Below are positions 34,698-41,807 of a stretch of DNA of 64,000 nt, piece by piece; position 1 is the stretch's first letter; every line of letters begins with the position of its first letter. The stretch is from Desulfobulbaceae bacterium UBA2273 (GTDB lineage: Bacteria; Desulfobacterota; Desulfobulbia; Desulfobulbales; Desulfurivibrionaceae), in assembly GCA_002347095.1 (NCBI GenBank), contig DDWZ01000021.1, forward strand, positions 1 to 64,000. The letters are read 5' to 3'. Below the pieces are notes generated by a model, which saw nothing but the letters and a program-made list of their open reading frames with translations, ran no database searches and was not told where the DNA came from. Position numbers and translations under genes: made by a program.

Positions 34698-34742
34698 CGC
34701 TCGGCAATCAGCCGCTTGTCGGCTGAATTGACCTGGTTAGAT
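34692..34742 (+). other. attC-like site 1
   Basis: R'' GGATAAC, R' GTTAGAT. Inner stem CAATCAGCCG pairs with CGGCTGAATTG with one unpaired base, as usual for attC. Total 51 bases. R'' fits the consensus only partly. Confidence 0.65.
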
Positions 34743-34768
34743 TTTTTCTTGTGGGCACAAAATAATTC

Positions 34769-34797
34769 TTGCAAATGGTTTTTCTTGGGTGTACAGT
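34769..34797 (+). promoter_or_regulatory. Promoter within cassette A
   Basis: TTGCAA (34769-34774), a 17-base spacer and TACAGT (34792-34797), 49 bases before the first ORF of the cassette. It would make the cassette independent of the phage promoter. Confidence 0.5.
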
Positions 34798-34845
34798 ATA
34801 TTCAAACAGGGGGCAATAAAGCCCGAAACCCAAGGAGGAAAAATC

Positions 34846-35034
34846 ATGAACGAGAAAACCAAAAACACCGACCCGGTAATCGTCTACAAAAAAGGGAATA
34901 TGGCGGTTCTGTATGTCCCCGGTCATGGAATTCAGTACAACGTGCAGGAGATTGGCTTTGCCAGCATTTTTAAGCACCCCACGTTCAACAGCCTGGCTGC
35001 CGCGAAATTCTATGTTGACGAGAGGGCAAAATAA
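34846..35034 (+). CDS. Cassette A, ORF 1
   Basis: 62 residues after AAGGAGG. Short beta-rich protein of unknown family (VIVYKKGNMAVLYVPGHG). Its stop overlaps the next start (TAATG), so three ORFs in this cassette form one coupled unit. Confidence 0.6.
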   Translation: MNEKTKNTDPVIVYKKGNMAVLYVPGHGIQYNVQEIGFASIFKHPTFNSLAAAKFYVDERAK

Positions 35035-35201
35035 TGAGCCAAACAGAAATTTTTGAGAGGATTAAATCCATAATCCCTGCCGACCTGTGGGAGAAATACA
35101 ACCACCTGAGCTTTGGCGAGATGGCAGAGGTTGAGGAGCTGGCCGAATGGGCTGATGAGTTGCGGCAGGCCGAAAAAGACTGGTTCGAGGCCGATGAATG
35201 A
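35034..35201 (+). CDS. Cassette A, ORF 2
   Basis: 55 residues, strongly acidic and helical. Overlaps both neighbours (TAATG and ATGA). The following ORF is basic and of about the same size, so a complex between the two is possible. Confidence 0.55.
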   Translation: MSQTEIFERIKSIIPADLWEKYNHLSFGEMAEVEELAEWADELRQAEKDWFEADE

Positions 35202-35386
35202 GTGAGGAGAAACGAGGCCGGGGGAAGCCACCCGGCTCACTCAAACCAAATGCCCGGCGGGTGGCCATAAAAATCCGCTGGACAGATGCTGAGGTCGAGC
35301 GGATCAGGGCGGCAGCGGCGCGGTCCGGAGAGGACTTTTCCTCTTTTGTCCGGGCTGCTGCGTTGGCTCGGTGCAAAAAAATCTAA
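35198..35386 (+). CDS. Cassette A, ORF 3, ribbon-helix-helix-like
   Basis: 62 residues with a basic N-terminal tail and the pattern AIKIRWTDAEVERIRAAAAR followed by SFVRAAAL, which fits a ribbon-helix-helix or DUF1778-like DNA-binding unit. The TAA stop lies in the R'' core of attC 2. Confidence 0.55.
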   Translation: MSEEKRGRGKPPGSLKPNARRVAIKIRWTDAEVERIRAAAARSGEDFSSFVRAAALARCKKI

Positions 35387-35468
35387 CGCCTGAATTGTGG
35401 CGACCGCGCCACTGAACGAGCCACAACGACCGTGCGGAATCGCGGTCGCTACGAATGATTGGTTGGGT
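35381..35468 (+). other. attC-like site 2
   Basis: R'' ATCTAAC and R' GTTGGGT both fit the consensus. GCGACCGCG pairs with CGCGGTCGC, extending outward with unpaired bases. 88 bases. Shares its TTGTGGCGACCGCG arm with site 5. Confidence 0.85.
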
Positions 35469-35488
35469 GATTTATTAAGGAGGAAGCA

Positions 35489-35839
35489 ATGGACACCAAG
35501 GATACTTTTGAAAGAGTTTTTTCAGTTGGCGGCTCTAGCGCAAGCGCAACATGCAATTGTGGCCGCACTTTTTATAACTCGGATGGCGGTTGGGATTGGG
35601 AAGACGGGGAACTTGAAGGGCTTGCGGAGGACAAAGACGCAACCGATATTGGATATGGGGTTGGACTCATAGAGGTTAACGGCAGAACCTATGCTGTTGA
35701 TTGCGATTGCTGGCATAGCGTTTATTCGATGATTGAACTTTTTATTGATCGACATGCCCATCAGATTGCCGAATATTTGAAACTTGAGAAAAAAAGAAAA
35801 ATTGAAGAGGCGGAAAAGTCGGCCACGGTTGATATTTGA
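35489..35839 (+). CDS. Cassette B, unknown protein
   Basis: 116 residues after AAGGAGG. Two Cys pairs (CNC and CDC) and a VGLIEVNGRTYAVDCDCWH segment could bind metal. Acidic, with a helical charged C-terminus. No family recognised. Confidence 0.6.
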   Translation: MDTKDTFERVFSVGGSSASATCNCGRTFYNSDGGWDWEDGELEGLAEDKDATDIGYGVGLIEVNGRTYAVDCDCWHSVYSMIELFIDRHAHQIAEYLKLEKKRKIEEAEKSATVDI

Positions 35840-35840
35840 C

Positions 35841-35928
35841 GCCCAACGATGAAATTCACCGGGGACGCCAATGAACATGAATAGAAAAACCGACAGATCC
35901 CGGCCTCCGGTGAAATGCCTGGTTAGCC
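35841..35928 (+). other. attC-like site 3
   Basis: R'' GCCCAAC and R' GTTAGCC. TTCACCGG (35854-35861) pairs with CCGGTGAA. 88 bases. The annotated start of the next ORF lies inside this site. Confidence 0.85.
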
Positions 35929-36671
35929 GGGATGGTGCCGTGGTCGCGTCCTATGGCGGCGGAACCAATAGCACGGCCATGATTATTGAGTGGGTGGGCC
36001 TTGGTCTGCGCCTGGATGCCGTGGTTTTTGCCGACACTGGCGCCGAGAAACCCGAGACATACTCGTTTGTTGGCCTGTTCTCTGACTGGCTCGTGGCTCG
36101 CGGATACCCGGCGGTGGTGATTGTCCAAAACAACGGGATGCACGGTACCCTTGAGAATGAGTGCTTGACCAATGGCCGCTTGCCGTCTGCCACTTTTGGG
36201 TACTCATCATGCTCTGACAAGTACAAGTTACGGCCATTTCGGAAGTGGCTAAAGGCCTCTGGGTTGCAAAACGTGACTGTGCTACTCGGTTTTGATGCTG
36301 GTGAGCCTGGACGGAAGTCACGGGCGCTGAAATACGCCAGCGGGTACGACAAGGTTTTCCCGCTGATTGAGTGGCAATGGAGCCGTAAGCGGTGCATTGA
36401 GGCGATTGATATGGCCGGACTACCGAGACCAGGAAAGAGCGCCTGTTTTTTTTGCCCGAACACAAAGCCCCACGAAATTTTGGCCCTACAGGATAAACAC
36501 CCGGATTTGGTTGAGCGGGCGATTGCCTTGGAGGGAAACGCCGAGCTCAGGAGCATCAAGGGCCTTGGCCGGGCGTGGTCTTGGAAGGATTTTGTCTGTG
36601 CCGATGACGCGCAGCAACGGATGTTTGGAAGCGTTTGCATGGGGCAACCCTGTGGATGCTATGACGGCTAA
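35871..36671 (+). CDS. Cassette C, PAPS-reductase-like (PP-loop) protein
   Basis: Up to 266 residues. A modified PP-loop SYGGGTNSTAM near residue 28, DAVVFADTGAEKPETYSF and FGYSSCSDKYKLRPF are typical of phage-type PAPS-reductase/adenine-nucleotide hydrolases. Cys motifs CFFCPN and CMGQPCGC near the C-terminus may bind a metal or cluster. ATG 35871 follows GGGGACGCCA but is inside attC 3; GTG 35938 is a real alternative and would put the whole gene after the R' cut point. Possible roles are sulfur chemistry on nucleic acid or host-defence evasion. The stop is in the R'' of attC 4. Confidence 0.82.
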   Translation: MNMNRKTDRSRPPVKCLVSRDGAVVASYGGGTNSTAMIIEWVGLGLRLDAVVFADTGAEKPETYSFVGLFSDWLVARGYPAVVIVQNNGMHGTLENECLTNGRLPSATFGYSSCSDKYKLRPFRKWLKASGLQNVTVLLGFDAGEPGRKSRALKYASGYDKVFPLIEWQWSRKRCIEAIDMAGLPRPGKSACFFCPNTKPHEILALQDKHPDLVERAIALEGNAELRSIKGLGRAWSWKDFVCADDAQQRMFGSVCMGQPCGCYDG

Positions 36672-36767
36672 CGTTGGAGTTGAGCCGCAGACCACGGCGC
36701 AACAGACCGACGAGTAACACACAACTGCCGGCCGCCGTGGGCTGTCGGCTCGAACGAAAGGTTAGGT
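36666..36767 (+). other. attC-like site 4
   Basis: R'' GGCTAAC and R' GTTAGGT. GTTGAGCCG pairs with CGGCTCGAAC with one extrahelical base; ACGGCG pairs with CGCCGT further in. 102 bases. Confidence 0.88.
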
Positions 36768-36771
36768 TCCG

Positions 36772-37236
36772 ATGGACCCGAAGCGAGACTACCGCCGCAT
36801 GCTGGAAGAAGGGCATGCCGAGATTGACAGCTTCCAGGGCCAAGGCCGCACGAGTCGCCTTGAGTACCTGGCCGACTACGTATTCGACTTCACGACCTAC
36901 GAAGGCGAATTCAGCGAACTGTTCGCCAAGAAGGCGCTTGAGGTGTGCGCCGCCATCAGCGACGGAAAGGCGTTTGAGTACATCAAGGAACCGGAAGGCC
37001 GGCTCTGGTACTTGCTGATGGTGAACATGCCGTTCTTCGCCGACAAACTGGAGTGGGGAACTTCGATCCGCGGCGCGTGGTGGGGCGAGCCGCCGCACAA
37101 GAAGATCGAGTTCTCAAGCTGCGGCCTGTTCTTGGACGGCGAACAACTGCACGAGACGATGGAGTTCACGCGCGACCAATGGCGCGAGTTCATCGCTGCG
37201 GTGGTGGCGTTCGGTGTTGAGGAACCTAACGCTTGA
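36772..37236 (+). CDS. Cassette D, unknown protein
   Basis: 154 residues beginning five bases after R'. Helical N-terminal half and a W-rich middle (GTSIRGAWWGEPPHKKIEFS) suggest a compact domain of the kind often found in cassettes. No family recognised. Confidence 0.65.
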   Translation: MDPKRDYRRMLEEGHAEIDSFQGQGRTSRLEYLADYVFDFTTYEGEFSELFAKKALEVCAAISDGKAFEYIKEPEGRLWYLLMVNMPFFADKLEWGTSIRGAWWGEPPHKKIEFSSCGLFLDGEQLHETMEFTRDQWREFIAAVVAFGVEEPNA

Positions 37237-37315
37237 GTTGTGGCGACCGCGCCACGGAACGAGCAGAAAATAACCCGGTGATCCTCGCGGTCGCCCCACA
37301 AACGATTGGTTATAA
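37224..37315 (+). other. attC-like site 5
   Basis: R'' ACCTAAC and R' GTTATAA. GTGGCGACCGCG faces CGCGGTCGCCCCAC. 92 bases. The preceding ORF stops just inside. Confidence 0.85.
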
Positions 37316-37318
37316 ACT

Positions 37319-37570
37319 ATGATTGCAATAGTAAATGTTGACTCGAATGCGCGACAAACTGGCCTGCACCAATACGAGCTGCGTATAAATAACCATGTTG
37401 TTGCCCGCTTTGTCCACCACAGAGAAGAGCCGCTGCATGAATGCTTGTTACGGGCCGCGATTGCGGCGGAAGAGAAAGCGACACCAAGAAACGGGCTGGT
37501 TCGGCCATTTTTAGAACCGAGGTACGATGAGGTGTTTTTCAAAGGGCTGGAGTATTTGGCCAGTTTATAA
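37319..37570 (+). CDS. Cassette E, unknown protein
   Basis: 83 residues starting four bases after R', without a ribosome binding site of its own. The sequence LHQYELRINNHVVARFVHHR is typical of many hypothetical cassette proteins. The TAA stop lies in the R'' of attC 6. Confidence 0.55.
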   Translation: MIAIVNVDSNARQTGLHQYELRINNHVVARFVHHREEPLHECLLRAAIAAEEKATPRNGLVRPFLEPRYDEVFFKGLEYLASL

Positions 37571-37652
37571 CGCTAAGTTCAGCGGAGTCGCCCCTGAACT
37601 TGCAGAAAATTGAACGGACGTTCTCTGCTTCCGCTGAAACGTCTTGTTATAA
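37565..37652 (+). other. attC-like site 6
   Basis: R'' TTATAAC and R' GTTATAA, fully complementary. GTTCAGCGGA pairs with TCCGCTGAAAC. 88 bases. Core sequence resembles Vibrio-type repeats. Confidence 0.85.
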
Positions 37653-37668
37653 TGCATGGAGGTGCAGA

Positions 37669-37851
37669 ATGAGACAGCCTGATATTTACATGGCAGACAG
37701 TATTAAAAACTGGGACTGCGACAAAGAACTACCTAACGGTGCATGGGTTCCTGCCAGACCATACGGACACAATGCTTTTTCATGGCGATGGCGTTTTAAG
37801 CTGGCTTGGTTTGTTTTGATTGGCAAGTATGACGCACTTTATTGGGAGTAG
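37669..37851 (+). CDS. Cassette F, small unknown protein
   Basis: 60 residues after GGAGGTGCAGA. Rich in Trp and aromatic residues, with a hydrophobic RFKLAWFVLIGKYDALYW end that may touch the membrane. No family recognised. Confidence 0.55.
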   Translation: MRQPDIYMADSIKNWDCDKELPNGAWVPARPYGHNAFSWRWRFKLAWFVLIGKYDALYWE

Positions 37852-37853
37852 TA

Positions 37854-37939
37854 TTATAACGCCGTTATAACCAGACCGGGGCACTGAACCGGCAATAAAC
37901 GCGGCGCTTGCCCCGGTCTGGTTGATATTTTTGTTGGGC
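37854..37939 (+). other. attC-like site 7
   Basis: R'' TTATAAC and R' GTTGGGC. A 14-bp perfect arm AACCAGACCGGGGC pairs with GCCCCGGTCTGGTT. 86 bases. Confidence 0.85.
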
Positions 37940-37960
37940 TTTTTAACGGAGGTTTTTGAC

Positions 37961-38254
37961 ATGCCTGGATACCCGCCATTTGGCACACACCCGATAAAGT
38001 GCGGCAACGCGAAATGCTCTTTCCGCGGCTACGAAACGGATCTGAAAAAAGAGCCCTCAAGTATTGGTGGGGTCGCCTCGGTGCAGTCCGTTTGCCCTTT
38101 GTGCGGTAGTAAAAGCTATCAGTTTATGCCGGACAAGCAAGCAAAGCGTGAAAAATGCCATGAATGTGGAAGGTTTGTGAGTAAAAAGGAACTGGCAAAA
38201 GTTCCGAAAAACGGGGTGCCGTGGTGTAGCGACTGCGTGAGTAACTGTGATTGA
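37961..38254 (+). CDS. Cassette G, zinc-ribbon protein
   Basis: 97 residues from ATG 37961 after ACGGAGG. Three Cys knuckle pairs (CGNAKC, CPLCG, CHECG, then CSDC) suggest two zinc ribbons. Its attC should start with GCCCAAC, but only GCCCA remains, directly joined to the integrase-like fragment. Confidence 0.65.
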   Translation: MPGYPPFGTHPIKCGNAKCSFRGYETDLKKEPSSIGGVASVQSVCPLCGSKSYQFMPDKQAKREKCHECGRFVSKKELAKVPKNGVPWCSDCVSNCD

Positions 38255-38396
38255 GCGGCCCACCCATCTGCTTGAGGCTGGCCGAGATATCCGCACCATT
38301 CAGGAGATGCTGGGCCACAAGGATCTGAACACCACCATGATCTACACCCATGTGATGAGCAAAGAGTCCATCATCAGCCCCATGGATATGGCATGA
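38253..38396 (+). pseudogene. C-terminal fragment of an integron-integrase-like recombinase
   Basis: 47 codons, open and in frame: [20 protein letters not shown], then [15 protein letters not shown] and the ending SPMDMA. The [15 protein letters not shown] box contains the His/Lys context and tyrosine nucleophile of tyrosine recombinases, and the LLExGxDIRTxQ and terminal SPxD match IntI better than XerC/D or the prophage's own integrase. The Arg, first catalytic His and N-terminal domain are missing, so it is inactive. Its stop overlaps the terminase ATG (ATGA). Confidence 0.75.
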
Positions 38397-40324
38397 CGCA
38401 ATCACCCGCACTCAACACGCAGCACTCGGACCTTTTCCCCAGGGCAATCCCCTACCCTGCCGAACTGCCGACCCATCGCCGCGACCCCCTGGCCGGGATG
38501 CCAGTATCCTTCCCCATCCATCGGGCGGTGAAGCTGCGGCTGCGCAGCCCGGAGAAGATCCGGGTTTCGGAGTGGGCCGCCAAGTATCGCATGGTTTCGG
38601 ACGGCGCCCATGTCGGCCCCTGGCGGCATGAGTATGCCCCGCACACGGTCAAGATCATGGACACCTTTGGCAAGCCCCATGTGCGGGAGGTGTGGTTCTG
38701 CGGGGTGGAGCAGTCCGGCAAGACCAACACCATGGTCAACTGCCTTGGGTGGTGCGTGGATTGCGACCCCGGCAATATTTTTTACCTGATGCCCACCGAG
38801 GATACCGCCTCCAAGATCACCGGCGGCAAGCTGCGGCCCACCCTGCAGCAGTCGCCCAGGCTGTCCCGCTACCTCACCGGCAGGCAGGACGACATCTCCC
38901 TGGCTAAGATGAGCCTGCGCCACGGGATGACCATTTACCCTGCCTGGGCAAACTCGCCATCAAGCATGGCCACCTTTACGGCCAAGCATTGTTTCGGAGA
39001 TGAGGTGGACAAGTACCCGGAGATGTCCGGAAAAGAGACTGACCCGATCACCCTGATCAAGAAACGGAACCGGACCTACAAGGGGAGGTATAAGCGGTTT
39101 TTCTCCTCCAGCCCAGGAACCGGACGCTTTGTCTACGATGGCATGCGCAAGTGCGGCCAGGTGTGGGAGTTCCGGGTCTGCTGTCCGGAGTGCTCCGCGC
39201 TGATCCGGATGGATGGCGAGCACCTAGTCCTGCCCGAGGGCACCACCCCGGAGAACATCGAGCAGGCCGATCTCGGATACGCCTGCAACGAGTGCGGCAC
39301 CATCTGGAACGACCAGCACCGCGACCAGGCCATTCGCGCCGGCCGCTGGGTCTGCGTGCAGGGGGCGGAGATCCCCAGGCCCTCCAAGGTGGGTTTCCAC
39401 CACCGCGCCTGGGAGTGTCTGGACATACCCCTGGCCGAGATCGCTGTAGCCTGGCTCAAGGCGCAATCCGGCCCACTGGCCGACAAGGTCGGCTGGGCCA
39501 ACGGCTACGAGGCGATCAACTACGAGGCCGAACACCAGGACCGCAAGGAGGACCACATCCTGCGCTTGGTCGATCCGGCCATGCCGCGTGGGGTGGTGCC
39601 CCGTGATCCCTGCTGCCTGGCTGTGCTGGTGGACACCCAGCGGGTGGGATTTTATTATCAGGTGGTGGCCTACGGCTGGGGCCGCGACCTGGAGTCCTGG
39701 CGGGTTGACCACGGCTTTGTCGAGCATTTTGACCACTTAAAAGATATCGCGGCCAAGACCTGGCTGGATGCCGATGGCAAGGAGTACCGCGCCTCCGCCG
39801 GGTTCATCGACTCGGGCGGCGGCACCAACCCGGCCCAGCCCAAGCACAGCCGCACCGCCGAGGTGTACGAGTTTTGCCGGATGCACCCGTTTTTTCGGCC
39901 CATCAAAGGGCGGCGGGACATGGCCCAGCCCTGGAACACCACCCGGCTGGATTACTACCCCAGCCGCAGCGGCAAGAAGATCCCCATCCCAGGCGGGCTG
40001 ACCCTGTACACCATCAACGTGACCATGGCCAAGAACGAGCTGGCCGCCAAGTTGCAGATCGAGCCGACCGACCCAGGGGCCTTCCACCTCCACGCCGAGG
40101 TGGGCAGCGACTACGCCCAGCAGATGTGCGCCGAGTACCAGGATGAGCGCGGCTACTGGCAATGCCAGCGCAACAAGCCAAACCACCATTGGGACATCTC
40201 GGTGTATGGCATGGCTGCCGCCGAGATATTGAGGATACGGGACCGCAGGCCGGTAAAGGCGGAGCCTGATCCTCAACCACAGCACCAACCAGATAAAAGT
40301 TTTGTCACAGGATGGAGGCGCTAA
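38393..40324 (+). CDS. Terminase large subunit, GpA family
   Basis: 643 residues. ATPase domain with P-loop-like [10 protein letters not shown] and Walker [10 protein letters not shown]; a Cys-rich ribbon (CCPEC...CNEC, about 262-300); C-terminal nuclease domain with [14 protein letters not shown] and the HHWDISVYG end. This is the lambda GpA type that cuts cos sites and pumps DNA into the head. No cos site could be recognised. Confidence 0.94.
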   Translation: MTQSPALNTQHSDLFPRAIPYPAELPTHRRDPLAGMPVSFPIHRAVKLRLRSPEKIRVSEWAAKYRMVSDGAHVGPWRHEYAPHTVKIMDTFGKPHVREVWFCGVEQSGKTNTMVNCLGWCVDCDPGNIFYLMPTEDTASKITGGKLRPTLQQSPRLSRYLTGRQDDISLAKMSLRHGMTIYPAWANSPSSMATFTAKHCFGDEVDKYPEMSGKETDPITLIKKRNRTYKGRYKRFFSSSPGTGRFVYDGMRKCGQVWEFRVCCPECSALIRMDGEHLVLPEGTTPENIEQADLGYACNECGTIWNDQHRDQAIRAGRWVCVQGAEIPRPSKVGFHHRAWECLDIPLAEIAVAWLKAQSGPLADKVGWANGYEAINYEAEHQDRKEDHILRLVDPAMPRGVVPRDPCCLAVLVDTQRVGFYYQVVAYGWGRDLESWRVDHGFVEHFDHLKDIAAKTWLDADGKEYRASAGFIDSGGGTNPAQPKHSRTAEVYEFCRMHPFFRPIKGRRDMAQPWNTTRLDYYPSRSGKKIPIPGGLTLYTINVTMAKNELAAKLQIEPTDPGAFHLHAEVGSDYAQQMCAEYQDERGYWQCQRNKPNHHWDISVYGMAAAEILRIRDRRPVKAEPDPQPQHQPDKSFVTGWRR

Positions 40325-40527
40325 TGTCATGGCTTGAGGATACGAAACGTGAATACTTGAAGGTCAGCGAGGTGCGTGAAATATTTTCCCTTTCGAGATC
40401 ATATGTTTATTCTTTGGTTGATCTCGGGGTGCTTGATGCGATTAAGGTAAACGGCAAGGCGCTGCGGATTACAACAGAATCCGTGCGCAAGATGAAGCAC
40501 GAATGCCGTGTTGATCCTGGGAAATAA
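40324..40527 (+). CDS. Helix-turn-helix protein, excisionase-like
   Basis: 67 residues. TAATG overlap with the terminase. LKVSEVREIFSLSRSYVYSL reads as a MerR/excisionase-type winged helix-turn-helix. In this position it may be a packaging or late-gene DNA-binding protein rather than an excisionase. Confidence 0.6.
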   Translation: MSWLEDTKREYLKVSEVREIFSLSRSYVYSLVDLGVLDAIKVNGKALRITTESVRKMKHECRVDPGK

Positions 40528-40639
40528 TCCAGCGCAGGCACTGGTTTGATATAAAGCTGGAACAGCCCCTCCCCCATAAGTTGGTTGCCAACCGGTGCCG
40601 TTTGTTATTAAGCTGTCTCATATAAAAAAGGGGAGAGTG

Positions 40640-40969
40640 ATGGGAAAAATGGAAAGTTTTGTGGTCCCAAAAGTGTACGCTGAGTTCGATGTTACACACC
40701 TGGTCAAGTCTCTTCCGGCCCCAGCTATTGTTTTCAGCCAAAACCCAACCAACGAAGAAATTTGTAAGTGCGAAGAATCTGGAGATTACCTTGTTACCTT
40801 TGTAGATGACTTTGATGAGTATATGCGAGCGATCCGCCGCCATGGAATTTTGAAACTTTCTGATCGACACATTCTGGTAAACTTAGCAGGGCGAAAACTG
40901 AAAGATGCACGGGAACATTTCCGTAACGAATTTGATCACCTGTGGGGGGTAGAAAATGAACATATATAA
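40640..40969 (+). CDS. Unknown phage protein
   Basis: 109 residues after GGGGAGAG. No recognised family. It and the next small gene have lower GC than the head genes around them, which suggests a recently gained moron pair. Confidence 0.5.
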   Translation: MGKMESFVVPKVYAEFDVTHLVKSLPAPAIVFSQNPTNEEICKCEESGDYLVTFVDDFDEYMRAIRRHGILKLSDRHILVNLAGRKLKDAREHFRNEFDHLWGVENEHI

Positions 40970-41099
40970 TTACATTTTCAGAATGGTATTGCTGGCCGCT
41001 GGTGTGCTGTTGCTGGCAATCCATTTTAAGCTTGGGTGGGTGGCTCAAGCTGGAATTTATCTTGTTGGATGGGCCTTTATTCCCGAACAAAACAGATAA
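40956..41099 (+). CDS. 47-residue membrane protein
   Basis: Overlaps the previous gene by 14 bases. Two hydrophobic stretches (MVLLAAGVLLLAIHF and AGIYLVGWAFI). Likely partner of the gene before it. Confidence 0.45.
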   Translation: MNIYNYIFRMVLLAAGVLLLAIHFKLGWVAQAGIYLVGWAFIPEQNR

Positions 41100-41186
41100 A
41101 ACAGAAGGGTAAAACATGAAGCCACCACCAACCACCACATCTTGCGTTGATTTTTTATTACCCCACAACATAGTGTGTTAATAAAC

Positions 41187-41210
41187 TGTCCACATTGTCC
41201 ATATTGTCCA
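41187..41210. repeat. Three TGTCCA repeats, period 9
   Basis: TGTCCA at 41187, 41196 and 41205, directly upstream of a promoter-like sequence before the head genes. Candidate activator or repressor binding sites. Confidence 0.45.
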
Positions 41211-41218
41211 TAGCGTCT

Positions 41219-41248
41219 TTGAGTAAACCCATTGTGGTGCCCTACAAT
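41219..41248 (+). promoter_or_regulatory. Candidate promoter of the head-tail genes
   Basis: TTGAGT (41219-41224), 18 bases, TACAAT (41243-41248). The start of transcription would be at about 41255, next to the ATG at 41256. Confidence 0.5.
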
Positions 41249-41255
41249 AGGCACC

Positions 41256-41807
41256 ATGCCAGCTACCCCCCTTTCAAATATCCCTGCCAAGATCATTGCC
41301 GGAGATTCCGTCTCCTGGCAACTGGCCCTTGTTGACTATCCTGCCTCCGCTGGCTGGGTGCTGTCCTATGCCTTCCGAGGCCCTGGCAGCATCAGTCTCA
41401 CCGGCACAGCTACCGTTGATGACCACCTTGTCTCCATTACCCCTGCAATCTCCGCCACCTGGGCTCCCGGCCTCTATACCGGGCAGGCCTACATCAGCAA
41501 TGGCTCAGAGCGCTACACCTTGGAAGAAAGCCTCCAGCTTGAAGTCCTGACAAACCTGGCCACCTCTGCCGCCAACTTCGATCCGCGCAGCGCAAACCAG
41601 AAGATACTGGATGCCATCGATGCGGTACTGGCCAATGCCGCAACCACGGATCAGAAAGAGGTGGAGATCGCCGGCAAACGGATTACCCGCTTTGAGCGCG
41701 ACACCCTGAGAAAATTCCGCGGCTCGTATGCCCACAAGGTGTGGCAGGAGCGCAACCCTGGCCAGCTTGCCCCCACCATCAGTTTTGACTTTGGGGGTGG
41801 ACGATGA
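41256..41807 (+). CDS. Head-tail connector-like protein (gpW-like C-terminus)
   Basis: 183 residues. The N-terminal part is beta-rich. The C-terminal part (EVEIAGKRITRFERDTLRKF) matches the short helical gpW pattern of small connector proteins. It lies between terminase and portal and overlaps the portal start, where lambda has W. The fused N-terminal domain is unusual for gpW. Confidence 0.55.
   Translation: MPATPLSNIPAKIIAGDSVSWQLALVDYPASAGWVLSYAFRGPGSISLTGTATVDDHLVSITPAISATWAPGLYTGQAYISNGSERYTLEESLQLEVLTNLATSAANFDPRSANQKILDAIDAVLANAATTDQKEVEIAGKRITRFERDTLRKFRGSYAHKVWQERNPGQLAPTISFDFGGGR

Larger units (their letters stand above)
34692..38264 (+). other. Integron gene-cassette array inside the prophage
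   Basis: Seven attC-like sites and cassettes A-G. A cassette circle must carry a 5' TTRRRY complementary to its own R'' core. This holds exactly for A (TTAGAT/ATCTAA), C (TTAGCC/GGCTAA), D (TTAGGT/ACCTAA), E and F (TTATAA/TTATAA), and with one G.T wobble for B (TTGGGT/GCCCAA). G has lost its attC: GCCCA is followed directly by integrase-like sequence. ORFs all point the same way and several end inside the R'' core, as in integron cassettes. No attI or complete integron integrase is visible. Confidence 0.85.

Noticed and set aside
35034..35386. Proven toxin-antitoxin pair
   Set aside because: Charge and coupling are suggestive, but neither protein has a recognised toxin fold.
35871..36671. 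Part of a Dnd/Ssp phosphorothioation or BREX-type system
   Set aside because: Only one PAPS-reductase-like gene is present; no DndA/B/D/E, Ssp, Pgl or related partners are found in the window.
38253..38396. Intact small recombinase gene
   Set aside because: Catalytic Arg, first His-x-x-Arg box and the N-terminal domain are missing.
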